A stretch of DNA of 64,000 nucleotides from Halobacillus sp. A5 (GTDB lineage: Bacteria; Bacillota; Bacilli; Bacillales; Halobacillaceae): contig NZ_JAIZEO010000002.1 of NCBI RefSeq assembly GCF_024189315.1, positions 679,061-743,060 on the forward strand. Reading direction: 5' to 3'. Below are positions 1-8,476 of the stretch, piece after piece (position 1 is the stretch's first letter; every line of letters begins with the position of its first letter). The notes beneath the pieces were generated by a model. It searched no databases. It was not told the origin of the DNA and saw nothing but the letters and a program-made list of their open reading frames with translations. The translations under genes were made by a program, and so were the position numbers.

Positions 1-1
1 A

Positions 2-100
2 GGCTATGAAAACATCACCAACAAACTCATAGAACTAGGCGCCAACATCTGGTACGAAGAAATGTCGCCAGAAGAAGTAGAACAGTTTCAAAACTCTTAA
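2..100 (+). CDS. murAB: UDP-N-acetylglucosamine 1-carboxyvinyltransferase, C-terminal end (partial)
   Basis: An open frame enters from the left edge and encodes about 32 residues before a TAA stop. The tail contains GYENI, LGANIW and PEEVEQ, which resembles the extreme C-terminus of the second MurA paralogue of Bacillaceae (MurAB/MurZ), the enzyme that transfers enolpyruvate to UDP-GlcNAc in peptidoglycan synthesis. The neighbour glpX followed by rho matches the B. subtilis order murAB-glpX-rho. The family assignment rests on this short tail and on synteny. A complete paralogue (murAA) lies at 27944. Confidence 0.7.
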   Translation, partial: GYENITNKLIELGANIWYEEMSPEEVEQFQNS

Positions 101-101
101 A

Positions 102-157
102 GATAAAGTAAGAGAGCAACGGTATCAGCACAGGATAAAGTAAGAGCACACGGTACC
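102..157 (+). repeat. Imperfect direct repeat downstream of murAB
   Basis: Two adjacent copies of a unit of about 32 bp start with GATAAAGTAAGAG and end with CGGTAYCAG. The second copy runs into the first arm of the palindromic REP-like element at 151. Only two copies are present and no function is evident. Confidence 0.5.
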
Positions 158-218
158 AGGTACACAAATACACAAAAGCATCAATGAATCTTACAAGGCG
201 TTTGTGTACCTGGTACCG
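151..218. repeat. REP-like inverted pair, A/T-centre class (locus 1)
   Basis: An 18-bp arm at 151-168 (CGGTACCAGGTACACAAA) is repeated as its exact reverse complement at 201-218, with a 32-nt loop. Each arm contains the core GTACC-A/T-GGTAC found at two other loci of the window (30461-30503 and 61730-61770). It lies in the gap after murAB and abuts the 41-bp tandem array. Confidence 0.85.
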
Positions 219-504
219 CCGCGCAACAGCCATAAAAGGACTGAGGCGCAAAAGCACCGCCGCGCACCAACCATAAAAGGGCTGAGGCGCAAAAAGCATC
301 GCCGCGCAACAGCCAAAAAAGGCTGAGGCGCAAAAGCACCGCCGCGCACCAACCATAAAAGGGCTGAGGCGCAAAAGCACCGCCGCGCAACAGCCAAAAA
401 AGGCTGAGGCGCAAAAAGCACCGCCGCGCACCAACCATAAAAGGGCTGAGGCGCAAAAAGCACCGCCGCGCAACAGCCATAAAAGGACTGAGGCGCAAAA
501 AGCA
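218..504. repeat. 41-bp tandem array of two alternating unit types
   Basis: Seven units begin with GCCGCGCA at 218, 259, 301, 341, 382, 423 and 465, so spacing is 40-42 bp. Units strictly alternate between a version with CAACAGCC and one with CACCAACC, giving a higher-order period of about 82 bp. Long open frames on the - strand across the array are by-products of the repeat and have no ribosome binding site. The array fills the gap between murAB and glpX. Confidence 0.9.
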
Positions 505-565
505 GTAGTGGTTTTTCTATGGGGAAATGAGGGAAAATTTTTCTTATAGAATGGGGAGAAGAACC

Positions 566-1531
566 ATGGAAAGAAGTTTATCGATGGAATTAGTAAGAGT
601 GACAGAGGCAGCCGCATTAAAGTCCGCCCGCTGGATGGGGAGAGGAAAGAAGGAAGAGGCTGATGATGCTGCCACCTCTGCCATGCGTGACGTGTTTGAT
701 ACGATTCCAATGAAGGGTACAGTCGTCATCGGTGAAGGTGAGATGGATGAAGCCCCGATGCTTTACATAGGGGAGAAGTTAGGTAACGGATATGGTCCTC
801 GCGTGGATGTAGCTGTAGATCCATTAGAAGGAACAAATATCGTTGCCGAAGGAACCTGGAATGCTTTGGCTGTCATTGCGATTGCTGATCATGGTCAGCT
901 TCTGCATGCACCTGACATGTATATGGACAAAATTGCCGTGGGACCTGAATCTGTTGGAAAAGTAGATATTAATGCATCGATTGCTGATAATTTAACCGCT
1001 GTGGCTAAGGCGAAGAATAAAGACGTAGAAGACGTGGTAGCTACAGTATTAAATCGGAAACGCCACCAGGGAATTATTGAGGAGATTCGCGAGGCTGGCG
1101 CCCGAATTAAACTGATTCCTGATGGAGACGTTGCTGCTGCGATCAATACGGCTTTTGACGATACAGGGGTCGACATTCTTTTTGGGTCAGGCGGCGCACC
1201 TGAGGGTGTATTGGCAGCCGTGGCATTAAAATGTCTTGGGGGAGAAATTCAAGGTAAGCTGATTCCTTCCAATGACGAGGAGCTGGCACGCTGCAAACAG
1301 ATGGGAATTGATGATTTAAACCGTGTGCTTTATATGGATGACTTTGTAGGAGGAGATGACGCTATCTTCGCGGCCACAGGAGTAACCGATGGTGAACTGC
1401 TGCAGGGCGTTCAATTTAAAGGACAGAAAGCGACTACTCAAACACTCGTCATGAGAGCGAAGTCCGGCACGGTGCGGTTTATTGACGGCGACCACAGCCT
1501 GAAAAAGAAACCGAATTTAGTAATCAAATAG
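566..1531 (+). CDS. glpX: Class II fructose-1,6-bisphosphatase
   Basis: A 321-residue protein of the GlpX family, which dephosphorylates fructose-1,6-bisphosphate in gluconeogenesis. The GEGEMDE metal-binding segment is at residues 56-62 and DPLEGT at 85-90, both hallmarks of the Li-sensitive phosphatase fold. Length equals the usual family length. I chose ATG 566 because GGGGAGAA lies just upstream and the protein then begins [10 protein letters not shown], as in the B. subtilis orthologue; an in-frame upstream ATG at 527 has no ribosome binding site. The position between murAB and rho is conserved in Bacillus. Confidence 0.93.
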   Translation: MERSLSMELVRVTEAAALKSARWMGRGKKEEADDAATSAMRDVFDTIPMKGTVVIGEGEMDEAPMLYIGEKLGNGYGPRVDVAVDPLEGTNIVAEGTWNALAVIAIADHGQLLHAPDMYMDKIAVGPESVGKVDINASIADNLTAVAKAKNKDVEDVVATVLNRKRHQGIIEEIREAGARIKLIPDGDVAAAINTAFDDTGVDILFGSGGAPEGVLAAVALKCLGGEIQGKLIPSNDEELARCKQMGIDDLNRVLYMDDFVGGDDAIFAATGVTDGELLQGVQFKGQKATTQTLVMRAKSGTVRFIDGDHSLKKKPNLVIK

Positions 1532-1564
1532 TTATACTTTTTCTGCAAAAAGGGTATACAGTAG

Positions 1565-1597
1565 AGACCAGAGCCTATCTGGTCTTCTTCCCTTTTT
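1565..1597 (+). terminator. Probable terminator after glpX
   Basis: A 7-bp stem AGACCAG/CTGGTCT (1565-1571 with 1579-1585) is followed by a pyrimidine tract containing five T. The T tract starts a few bases after the stem, so strength is uncertain. Confidence 0.5.
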
Positions 1598-1632
1598 ACA
1601 TTTTCTCCTGAATTTACCTGCCGATAAAATTC

Positions 1633-1662
1633 TTGAATCCTTATCCAAACAAGTTGTACAAT
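1633..1662 (+). promoter_or_regulatory. Candidate sigma-A promoter for rho
   Basis: TTGAAT at 1633 and TACAAT at 1657 are separated by 18 bp, in the 311-bp glpX-rho gap. If used, the rho transcript has a leader of about 175 nt. Rho is autoregulated through its leader in B. subtilis; no such element was recognised by eye here, and the rest of the gap shows nothing else. Confidence 0.35.
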
Positions 1663-1842
1663 GTATAGTGTTTCTTAAAAGATAAAAACAAACCGTCGTA
1701 ACCTCTGCAGACTTCATTTACCTTCCAAATTATCTTCACGTATATTCATCCAATCTTAAGAATGTCAACAGGATCGATGTATTGAAGGCACGCTCGGGTA
1801 TACAACATCTACAGGAAAAAAATAAATTAAAGTGGTGATCAT

Positions 1843-3144
1843 GTGTCAGAAGTAACAATTTCAAGTTTAGAGACGATGACCTTGAAAAAACTCTACTCTT
1901 TAGCTAAGCAATTCAAAGTTTCCTATTATGCAAAGCTTACAAAGCGGGAGTTGATTTTTGCAATTTTAAAAGCGCAGGCAGAAAAAGACGGATTCTTATT
2001 TATGGATGGGATTTTAGAAATTATTCCTTCAGAAGGCTTTGGATTCTTACGACCGATTAATTACTCTCCAAGTGCAGAAGATATTTATATTTCCGCATCT
2101 CAAATTCGTAGATTTGATTTGAGGAACGGTGACAAAGTTTCAGGTAAAGTCCGCCCGCCTAAAGAAAACGAACGCTACTATGGCTTGCTGCACGTAGACG
2201 CTGTGAATGGAGAGAATCCTGAAACGGCAAAAGAACGTGTGCATTTTCCAGCGTTAACGCCTCTCTATCCAGACCGTAAAATGAAGCTTGAAACAGAGAG
2301 CAAGAAGCTTTCCGCTAGAATTATGGATATCATGTCCCCGGTCGGCTACGGACAGCGCGGCTTGATTGTCGCTCCTCCTAAAGCAGGGAAGACGATGCTT
2401 TTAAAACAGATGGCTAACAGCATTACAACGAATCATCCAGAGTCTAAGCTTATCATTCTTCTCGTGGATGAGCGCCCGGAAGAAGTGACAGATATTGAAC
2501 GGTCTGTCGCTCCTGATGTTGATGTGGTCAGCTCAACGTTCGATGAAGTACCAGAGAACCATATTAAAGTCGCCGAGCTTGTTCTTGAACGCGCCATGCG
2601 CCTCGTTGAGCATAAACGCGATGTGATTGTGTTGATGGACAGCATTACGCGGCTTGCCCGTGCGTACAACTTAGTCATCCCGCCAAGCGGCCGTACGCTT
2701 TCAGGCGGGATTGACCCGGCTGCGTTTCACCGTCCGAAGCGGTTCTTCGGCGCTGCTCGTAACATCGAAGAAGGCGGCAGCTTAACGATTCTGGCCACCG
2801 CCCTCGTCGATACCGGCTCGCGCATGGATGACGTAATCTATGAAGAATTTAAAGGAACCGGCAACATGGAGCTGCACCTCGACCGCAGTCTCGCAGAACG
2901 ACGGATTTTCCCGGCAATCGACATCGTCCGCTCGGGAACGAGAAAAGAAGAACTGCTTCTGCCAAAAGCCGAGCTGGATAAGATTTGGGCGATCCGCAAA
3001 ACGATGTCCGATTCTCACGATTTCTCCGACCGCTTCCTGCGCCGTCTGCGTGCTTCGAAAAACAACGAAGAATTTTTCGAACTGATGGATCAAGAGATGC
3101 AGGGAAAACAGGCCAAGACGGCAAAAGCCGGATCCAGAAAATAA
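1843..3144 (+). CDS. rho: Transcription termination factor Rho
   Basis: A 433-residue hexameric RNA-dependent ATPase that terminates untranslated transcripts. The N-terminal helical and cold-shock-like RNA-binding domain covers residues 1-125 (GFGFLRP near 65-71), and the RecA-type motor carries Walker A APPKAGKT near 177-184 and Walker B VIVLMDS in the 260s. Start is GTG 1843 inside the string ATGTG; the ATG two bases earlier is out of frame. It lacks the long N-terminal insertion seen in actinobacterial Rho. Followed by rpmE as in Bacillus. Confidence 0.96.
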   Translation: MSEVTISSLETMTLKKLYSLAKQFKVSYYAKLTKRELIFAILKAQAEKDGFLFMDGILEIIPSEGFGFLRPINYSPSAEDIYISASQIRRFDLRNGDKVSGKVRPPKENERYYGLLHVDAVNGENPETAKERVHFPALTPLYPDRKMKLETESKKLSARIMDIMSPVGYGQRGLIVAPPKAGKTMLLKQMANSITTNHPESKLIILLVDERPEEVTDIERSVAPDVDVVSSTFDEVPENHIKVAELVLERAMRLVEHKRDVIVLMDSITRLARAYNLVIPPSGRTLSGGIDPAAFHRPKRFFGAARNIEEGGSLTILATALVDTGSRMDDVIYEEFKGTGNMELHLDRSLAERRIFPAIDIVRSGTRKEELLLPKAELDKIWAIRKTMSDSHDFSDRFLRRLRASKNNEEFFELMDQEMQGKQAKTAKAGSRK

Positions 3145-3284
3145 GATAAGCTGTTGCATTGCTATTCCAGTGCTGATATAATCTTTCTATGTGAGTTTTA
3201 GTAAAAGGTGTAACGACTAACCTTCGAAGGCTCTTACAATAACTCTGTTTCAAAATGACTCAGGGCAAAAAGGAGTGGAAGAAC

Positions 3285-3530
3285 ATGAAAGAGGGAATTC
3301 ATCCAGGATACCGCAAAGTGGTATTTCTAGACACAAGTTCTGATTTCAAGTTTCTAAGCGGATCTACTCAATCTTCAGAAGAAACCATTGAGTGGGAAGA
3401 CGGTAATTCGTACCCATTGATCCGTGTTGAGATTAGTTCAGAGTCTCATCCGTTCTACACAGGCAAGCAGAAAGCTGACAAAGCTGGCGGCCGTGTTGAT
3501 CGCTTTAAGAAAAAATATAACCTTTCATAA
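3285..3530 (+). CDS. rpmE2: Ribosomal protein L31, type B (zinc-free)
   Basis: An 81-residue L31. The sequence [16 protein letters not shown], the EWEDGNSYP segment and HPFYTGKQK match the long type B form. It has no cysteine at all, so it cannot carry the CxxC zinc ribbon of the type A form that occupies this rho-rpmE position in B. subtilis. Start ATG 3285 is preceded by AAAGGAGTGG; the in-frame ATG at 3255 has no Shine-Dalgarno sequence. Type B L31 replaces the zinc form under zinc limitation in B. subtilis. Confidence 0.93.
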   Translation: MKEGIHPGYRKVVFLDTSSDFKFLSGSTQSSEETIEWEDGNSYPLIRVEISSESHPFYTGKQKADKAGGRVDRFKKKYNLS

Positions 3531-3576
3531 TAATGAATGGCTTCCTTCACAGGAGGTCATTGCATAATTTTGAACA

Positions 3577-3612
3577 AAAACAGGCAAATAGCAAACCGTT
3601 TGCCTGTTTTTT
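3577..3612 (+). terminator. Rho-independent terminator after rpmE2
   Basis: Stem AACAGGCAAA with TTTGCCTGTT around an 11-nt loop, followed by six T. Confidence 0.85.
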
Positions 3613-3619
3613 GTTAGTA

Positions 3620-3900
3620 AAAAGAAAAGCGGAAAGGGGCGGTTTAGGCCTGACACGCGTAAGCAAAACCATGCAGTGGCGTTCTATGCCACGTAATGGG
3701 GTTGCTTACGACGCGAAGGCCTGCCCCTTGCAGCTGGCCAGTAAGAAAAGCGAAGGCGAGCGTTCAGGAGCGTACGCATAAGCAAACCGGCGAAGTGAAG
3801 TGTTCTTTCTTCACATAGCCGGGTTGCTTATGTCGCTAGATCCTGCGAGCCGGAGCTGGCCAGTAAAGAAAAGCGGAAAGGCGCGTCTAGCTCCTGTCCG
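3620..3900. repeat. Tandem structured intergenic repeats (two long hairpins plus a third head)
   Basis: The head GTAAAGAAAAGCGGAAAGG-like motif occurs three times (about 3617, 3740 and 3861) and the tail AGCTGGCCAGTAA twice (3732, 3855). Between head and tail each unit folds into a long imperfect hairpin. In unit 1, CGCGTAAGCAA pairs with TTGCTTACG-A-CGCG inside an outer GGGGC/GCCCC pair. In unit 2, GCATAAGCAA pairs with TTGCTTATG around an inner GAAGTGAAG/CTTCAC hairpin. The conserved AAGCAA/TTGCTT stem shows they are related. I recall similar elements dispersed in other Bacillaceae but cannot name the family with certainty. The gap of about 450 bp to tdk holds no convincing gene. Confidence 0.75.
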
Positions 3901-3983
3901 TTTCGGTTATTAATAAGTATAAGCTCTTTCTGGCAGTCAGCCAGAGGAGATCTGAGATGTGCAGGTAGGAGAAAGGAGCGGCA

Positions 3984-4610
3984 GTGAACGTGTATGTAAT
4001 GAAGCAAAGTGGTTGGGTTGAAGTCATCTGTGGAAGTATGTTCAGTGGAAAATCGGAGGAACTCATCCGTCGTGTACGCCGGGCTACATATGGCAATTTG
4101 TCTGTTCGTGTGTTTAAACCAGTAATTGACAATCGATACAAAGAAGATTCCATCGTTTCTCATAATGGAACGTCCGTCCTCGCGCGCCCTGTCAGTGAAT
4201 CCTTAGCGATTTTGCACGAAGTCGGGGATCACATTGATATTGTCGGCATCGATGAGGTACAGTTCTTTGATGAGAATATTGTAGAAGTCGTGGAATGCCT
4301 GGCTGACCGCGGCATCCGTGTCATTGTGGCAGGTCTGGATACAGATTTCCGCGGGGAGCCTTTTGGAAAAGTTCCTGAATTGATGGCGCTCAGTGAAAGC
4401 GTGACGAAGCTGAATGCGATCTGTCCTGTGTGCGGATCACCGGCGAGCCGTACGCAGCGGTTGATCAATGGCGAGCCTGCTTCCTATGACGATCCGATTA
4501 TTTTAGTAGGTGCTTCTGAGTCGTACGAGCCTCGCTGCCGTCATCATCATGAAGTTCCTAATAAACCCAGGCAAGAGCAAGTGAAGGCTCACGCTGAAAG
4601 CTATAAATAA
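3984..4610 (+). CDS. tdk: Thymidine kinase (type II, TK1-like)
   Basis: Phosphorylates thymidine to dTMP in the salvage pathway. The P-loop GSMFSGKS is at residues 17-24, the catalytic DE pair in IDEVQFF at 90-91, and the structural zinc site uses CPVC near 147-150 with CRHH near 185-188. The lasso segment GEPASYDDP that holds thymidine is present. GTG 3984 lies 5 nt after AAAGGAG; GTG 3990 would give the shorter MYVMKQSGW start of the B. subtilis type, so the first two residues are uncertain. Confidence 0.94.
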   Translation: MNVYVMKQSGWVEVICGSMFSGKSEELIRRVRRATYGNLSVRVFKPVIDNRYKEDSIVSHNGTSVLARPVSESLAILHEVGDHIDIVGIDEVQFFDENIVEVVECLADRGIRVIVAGLDTDFRGEPFGKVPELMALSESVTKLNAICPVCGSPASRTQRLINGEPASYDDPIILVGASESYEPRCRHHHEVPNKPRQEQVKAHAESYK

Positions 4611-4616
4611 CGTCAG

Positions 4617-4650
4617 CACCCGCTTCTAATAATAGGAGCGGGTGTTTGTT
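4617..4650 (+). terminator. Rho-independent terminator after tdk
   Basis: CACCCGCT pairs with AGCGGGTG around a short A/T-rich loop, followed by TTTGTT. Confidence 0.75.
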
Positions 4651-4670
4651 ATAGTTTGACTGCTTGAACG

Positions 4671-4752
4671 ATAGGGAGTAATTCCGCGGAATTAGGTTGC
4701 AATTCATACGCGTCAGGGGGCAATCGGCTTGGGTCAGGGCGCAATATCAATC
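4671..4752. repeat. 21-bp period degenerate tandem array (4 units)
   Basis: The motif AGGGNGYAAT recurs with its GYAAT at 4678, 4699, 4720 and 4741, exactly 21 bp apart each time, while the remaining bases of each unit vary. Lies between the tdk terminator and the promoter region of the next gene. Confidence 0.65.
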
Positions 4753-4854
4753 CTTCCAAACCAGGGCACCCCCTGTCCTTAATGTGCTCACCTCCGTTTC
4801 ATCAGCCCGGAAAAAGGAATTCTTATAGTATAATTATATAAAAAGGGGAATGAC

Positions 4855-5160
4855 ATGAATTCAAAGACCGCTTTACTCGAAGAAGCACGTCTGTTAAAAG
4901 AATGCTCTGATGCTTACGTCTATGCTGTAGAGGTATATGAAAAATCAGAAAGCAGCTGGGCGGTGGATTCATCAATTGAACTGTGCAGGCAGCGCGCTGA
5001 AGAGAGCCGACATATAAGAAATAATTCCAAAATTTATGATTTATGTTTAGAGTATGTCTATTTATGTGAAAATATAAGAAATACACAATCCGGTCGATGG
5101 AGGAATCATGATGCAAACGAAGAATGCGAATTCAAACCAGTCCAAAGGGTGTCGGAATGA
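4855..5160 (+). CDS. Hypothetical protein, 101 residues
   Basis: Not recognised. ATG 4855 follows AAAAAGGGGAATGAC, a fair ribosome binding site, and TATAAT-like sequence lies about 25 bp further upstream. The product is a soluble, probably helical protein (LLEEARLLKECSDAYVYAVEVYEK) with four cysteines and no signal or membrane segment. Its last 53 bp overlap the start of the next gene in another frame, which has its own GGAGG. The coupling suggests co-translation with the amidinohydrolase. It could be a chance open frame, but the ribosome binding site and position argue for a real gene. Confidence 0.6.
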   Translation: MNSKTALLEEARLLKECSDAYVYAVEVYEKSESSWAVDSSIELCRQRAEESRHIRNNSKIYDLCLEYVYLCENIRNTQSGRWRNHDANEECEFKPVQRVSE

Positions 5161-5971
5161 ATTTGATGCCTTAAAGAAAGTGCTCGTCAGCAAACCGGAG
5201 CATATGAAAATAACAGAAATCATCAATGAAACCCAGAAGCATTTTGCCAATGAGAATATCGATATTGAGTTGGCGGTTGAGCAGCATACTCAATTTGTGA
5301 AGGTGCTGCAGAGCCACAACATTCAAGTAGAATACTTACCGACAAGTCCGCAGTTAAATGAGCAGGTGTTCACGCGGGACATAGGGTTCTGTATTGGTGA
5401 CCAATTATTTGTTTCTTCCCTTGCGAGTGATGTGCGTCAGGAAGAGGTGAAGCCGCTTCTTGATTTTCTTGACAAGGAAAACCTTTCTTTTACCAGGTTG
5501 TTTGGTCCTTCAATCGAAGGGGGAGATGTCATTATTAATCACGGCACGATTTATGTAGGGATCAGCGGGCGGACGAGTATGGCTGCTGTAGAACATCTGC
5601 AAAAAGCGCTTCCTGCTTATGAAATCGTTCCGTTAAAACTGCGTGAGGATATCCTGCATTTAGACTGTGTTTTTAACATCGTGGATGAGAACACCGCGTT
5701 GATTCATTCTCCCGCTCTGGAAGACAATGATGTGGAGCTGTTGAAGAAGCGGTTTGAGTGCGTGGAAGTGGATGAAGAAGAACAGTTCCAAATGGGGACA
5801 AACGTCTTATCGATCGGTGATAGTCTCGTCATCAGCCTTCCTCAGAATCACAAGGTGAACCAAAGGCTGAAAGATGCAGGTTTTATTATTATAGAAGTTG
5901 ATTTATCAGAAATTATTAAGTCGGGCGGATCGTTCCGCTGCTGTACACTGCCCATTGCTCGAAAATCGTAG
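5108..5971 (+). CDS. Dimethylarginine dimethylaminohydrolase / amidinotransferase-family protein
   Basis: A 287-residue member of the pentein superfamily. FTRDIGFCIG, EGGDVI, the catalytic histidine in ILHLDCVFNI and the catalytic cysteine in GGSFRCCTLP near the C-terminus are in the right order for enzymes that hydrolyse guanidino groups (DDAH, arginine deiminase relatives). The substrate cannot be told from sequence. Start ATG 5108 follows GGAGG at 5098; a second ATG follows immediately. It overlaps the preceding small gene by 53 bp. Confidence 0.82.
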   Translation: MMQTKNANSNQSKGCRNEFDALKKVLVSKPEHMKITEIINETQKHFANENIDIELAVEQHTQFVKVLQSHNIQVEYLPTSPQLNEQVFTRDIGFCIGDQLFVSSLASDVRQEEVKPLLDFLDKENLSFTRLFGPSIEGGDVIINHGTIYVGISGRTSMAAVEHLQKALPAYEIVPLKLREDILHLDCVFNIVDENTALIHSPALEDNDVELLKKRFECVEVDEEEQFQMGTNVLSIGDSLVISLPQNHKVNQRLKDAGFIIIEVDLSEIIKSGGSFRCCTLPIARKS

Positions 5972-6035
5972 TGCCTAAATAAGCATAATCACCCTTTTCT
6001 CGGTCAAACTAGAGAAAAAGAGAAGAGGTGAAGTT

Positions 6036-6431
6036 ATGTTTCGAGCAGCAGCTATTCTTTTGATCTTATTTACCGTAGGATGTGGTCAGAACCTTGATGA
6101 ATCCCAGGGGCATACGAACCGCCAGGACATTATGAACATGGGGCTGGAGGATGATCCTAACACGACACCTGAGAATCCTCGTTCGATTGAACGCGTCGGG
6201 GATACGTGGGGAGTTAAAGAAGTCCGCCAGCAAATTAGTGAAGCAGCTCAGACTATTCCCGGTGTCGATGTCGAGCGGATTATCATTGAAGCGGATAATG
6301 CCTGGGTCACGGTGAGTGTCGCAGATGATCTCAGCGGGAATGAACTCGAGCGCTGGACGCACAATGTGGAAGAGCGTATTACAAACGCTGTACCAGATTA
6401 TAACGTTACGGTGAAAGTAAAGCCGGCGTAA
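6036..6431 (+). CDS. YhcN/YlaJ-family sporulation lipoprotein
   Basis: 131 residues with an N-terminal hydrophobic segment ending in the lipobox TVGC near residue 16, so it should be lipid-anchored. The C-terminal half (VERIIIEADNAWVTVSVADD, then VEERITNAVPDYNVTVKV) matches the fold of the YhcN/YlaJ spore lipoproteins, which also show this BON-like alpha/beta pattern. AGAAGAGGTG precedes the ATG. Its place beside prfA/spoIIR is not a B. subtilis arrangement I recall. Confidence 0.7.
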   Translation: MFRAAAILLILFTVGCGQNLDESQGHTNRQDIMNMGLEDDPNTTPENPRSIERVGDTWGVKEVRQQISEAAQTIPGVDVERIIIEADNAWVTVSVADDLSGNELERWTHNVEERITNAVPDYNVTVKVKPA

Positions 6432-6508
6432 TGAATAACTGGATGTGGTTGTAACCGCAACCTCTCTATAATATAATTGTACTGTTATGGAGAAAGAGGT
6501 GCATACCA

Positions 6509-7579
6509 TTGATCGAACGTTTACAAACTTTAGAAGATCGCTACGAAAAGCTGAATGAACTTTTGAGCGATCCAGAAGTGATATCGGATACAAACAAACT
6601 GCGTGAATATTCGAAAGAGCAGGCAGGCCTAGAGGATACGGTTACGGTTTACCGTGAGTATAAAGAAGTAACCGGGCAGCTGGATGATGCCAAGGCAATG
6701 CTTGGCGACAGCATGGATGACGATATGGAAGAAATGGTCAAAGAAGAAATCAGTGAACTTTCTGCCAGCAAAACAGAGCTTGAAGAACGTCTGAAAATCT
6801 TAATGCTTCCAAGTGATCCGAATGATGATAAGAACGTTATTATGGAGATCCGCGGAGCAGCAGGCGGAGACGAAGCGTCGCTGTTCGCAGGTGATTTGTA
6901 CCGTATGTACGCCCGTTATTCCGAGTCGCAGGGATGGAAGACGGAAGTCATTGAATCGACACCGAATGAAGTTGGCGGCTACAAAGAGATTATTTTTATG
7001 ATTTCAGGCAATCGCGCCTATTCTAAAATGAAGTTTGAAAACGGAGCTCACCGCGTCCAGCGTGTACCGGAAACGGAATCAGGAGGACGTATTCATACTT
7101 CGACCGCTACGGTTGCCGTATTACCTGAAGCGGAAGAAGTCGAAGTCGAAATACACGACAAAGACATACGAGTAGATACATTTGCATCCAGCGGACCTGG
7201 TGGGCAAAGTGTAAACACGACGATGTCTGCTGTGCGGCTGACCCATGAACCGACAGGTACTGTAGTTTCTTGTCAGGATGAGAAATCGCAGATTAAAAAC
7301 AAAGAAAAAGCGATGAAAGTGCTTCGTGCCCGGGTTTATGATAAATTCCAGCAGGAAGAGCAGGCGAAATACGATGAAAACCGTAAGTCTGCTGTTGGAA
7401 CGGGCGATCGTTCAGAACGCATTCGTACGTACAATTTCCCGCAGACACGGGTGACTGACCACCGCATTGGTTTAACCCTGCAGAAGCTGGATCAGATTCT
7501 ACAAGGCAATCTCGATCAAATTCTCGACGCTCTGCTCATTGAAGAGCAGACGAAAAAACTAGAGTCGATTGGTGAGTAA
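6509..7579 (+). CDS. prfA: Peptide chain release factor 1
   Basis: A 356-residue class I release factor for UAA/UAG codons. The codon-reading tripeptide PET is at about 188-190 (in RVPETESGG) and the catalytic GGQ at 231-233 within [10 protein letters not shown]. The start is TTG 6509, preceded by AGAGGT; the protein begins [20 protein letters not shown] as in Bacillus. Its stop overlaps the start of prmC, whose product methylates the GGQ glutamine of this protein, so the two are co-translated. Confidence 0.96.
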   Translation: MIERLQTLEDRYEKLNELLSDPEVISDTNKLREYSKEQAGLEDTVTVYREYKEVTGQLDDAKAMLGDSMDDDMEEMVKEEISELSASKTELEERLKILMLPSDPNDDKNVIMEIRGAAGGDEASLFAGDLYRMYARYSESQGWKTEVIESTPNEVGGYKEIIFMISGNRAYSKMKFENGAHRVQRVPETESGGRIHTSTATVAVLPEAEEVEVEIHDKDIRVDTFASSGPGGQSVNTTMSAVRLTHEPTGTVVSCQDEKSQIKNKEKAMKVLRARVYDKFQQEEQAKYDENRKSAVGTGDRSERIRTYNFPQTRVTDHRIGLTLQKLDQILQGNLDQILDALLIEEQTKKLESIGE

Positions 7580-8421
7580 TGATGAAACAAATGACGATTG
7601 AAGAAGCCCGTCGCTGGGCTTCTCTTTTTTTGAAACAGCATAACCGCGAGCCGCGTGTGGCTGATCTTTTGCTGGAGGACATGCTCGGTCTAAATATGGC
7701 CATGATCATGGCGTATGAACGGGACCCTTTTCCAGAAGAGAAGCTCAAGCTTTTTGAGCATCACGTCCGGCAGCATGCAGAAACGGGGGTCCCGGTACAG
7801 CATCTCATCGGCGAAGCTCATTTCTACGGACGCCGGTTTGCCGTGAATGAGAACGTGCTCATTCCCCGTCCGGAAACGGAAGAGCTGATTGAAGGCGTGC
7901 TCCAGCGCCTGCATACAGATGATCAGACGATTGCGGATATTGGCACCGGAAGCGGCATCATCGCAATTACGCTTCAGCTGGAAACAAAACGACGCACCAT
8001 TGCTACGGACATTTCCCGACAGGCTATCGAGACGGCGATGGCCAATGCCCGGCAGCACGGTGCAGCGGTCGACATACTGCAAGGCAATTTTCTTGAGCCG
8101 CTGCGTAACGAAACAATAGACGTACTCGTCTCCAACCCGCCTTACATCGACCGAAGCGAAACCCTTTCTGATACCGTGAAAAATTTTGACCCGGAACTGG
8201 CGTTGTTTGCGGACAACAACGGACTCGCCGCATATGAAACGATGATCAACCAGCTCGTCTTACGCAGGCAGAAGCCGAGACTGCTGGCTTTTGAGATCGG
8301 TCACAAACAAGGACAGGACGTTAAAGAACTCATCCACACCCACCTCGCAGACTATGAAGTTACCATCCAGCAAGACATCAATCAGAAGGATCGTATGATT
8401 TACGCAATTTTAGATTCATAG
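7579..8421 (+). CDS. prmC: Release factor glutamine N5-methyltransferase
   Basis: 280 residues. Methylates the GGQ glutamine of release factors using S-adenosylmethionine. The N-terminal helical domain contains LIPRPETE near 94-101, the SAM-binding motif ADIGTGSG is at 119-126 and the substrate glutamine motif NPPY at 186-189. TAATG overlap: the A of the prfA stop is the first base of ATG 7579; GGTGAG just upstream can serve as ribosome binding site. Confidence 0.95.
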   Translation: MMKQMTIEEARRWASLFLKQHNREPRVADLLLEDMLGLNMAMIMAYERDPFPEEKLKLFEHHVRQHAETGVPVQHLIGEAHFYGRRFAVNENVLIPRPETEELIEGVLQRLHTDDQTIADIGTGSGIIAITLQLETKRRTIATDISRQAIETAMANARQHGAAVDILQGNFLEPLRNETIDVLVSNPPYIDRSETLSDTVKNFDPELALFADNNGLAAYETMINQLVLRRQKPRLLAFEIGHKQGQDVKELIHTHLADYEVTIQQDINQKDRMIYAILDS

Positions 8422-8476
8422 GTTTAAAACAATTCCCCCCTGCCCACAATAGTTATCAACAGGGAGGGAATTTTTT

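Noticed and set aside
218..504. Possible CRISPR array upstream of glpX
   Set aside because: Whole 41-bp units repeat with two alternating versions; there are no unique spacers and no cas genes.
27..710. Long - strand open frames across the 41-bp array and the glpX start
   Set aside because: They arise from a repeat length that keeps frames open in GC-rich DNA; peptides are pure repeat (LRLSPFM, RGGAF) with no ribosome binding site.
3533..3781. 82-residue + strand frame after rpmE2
   Set aside because: It runs through a terminator and the structured repeats, has no proper ribosome binding site for its ATG and encodes no recognisable protein.
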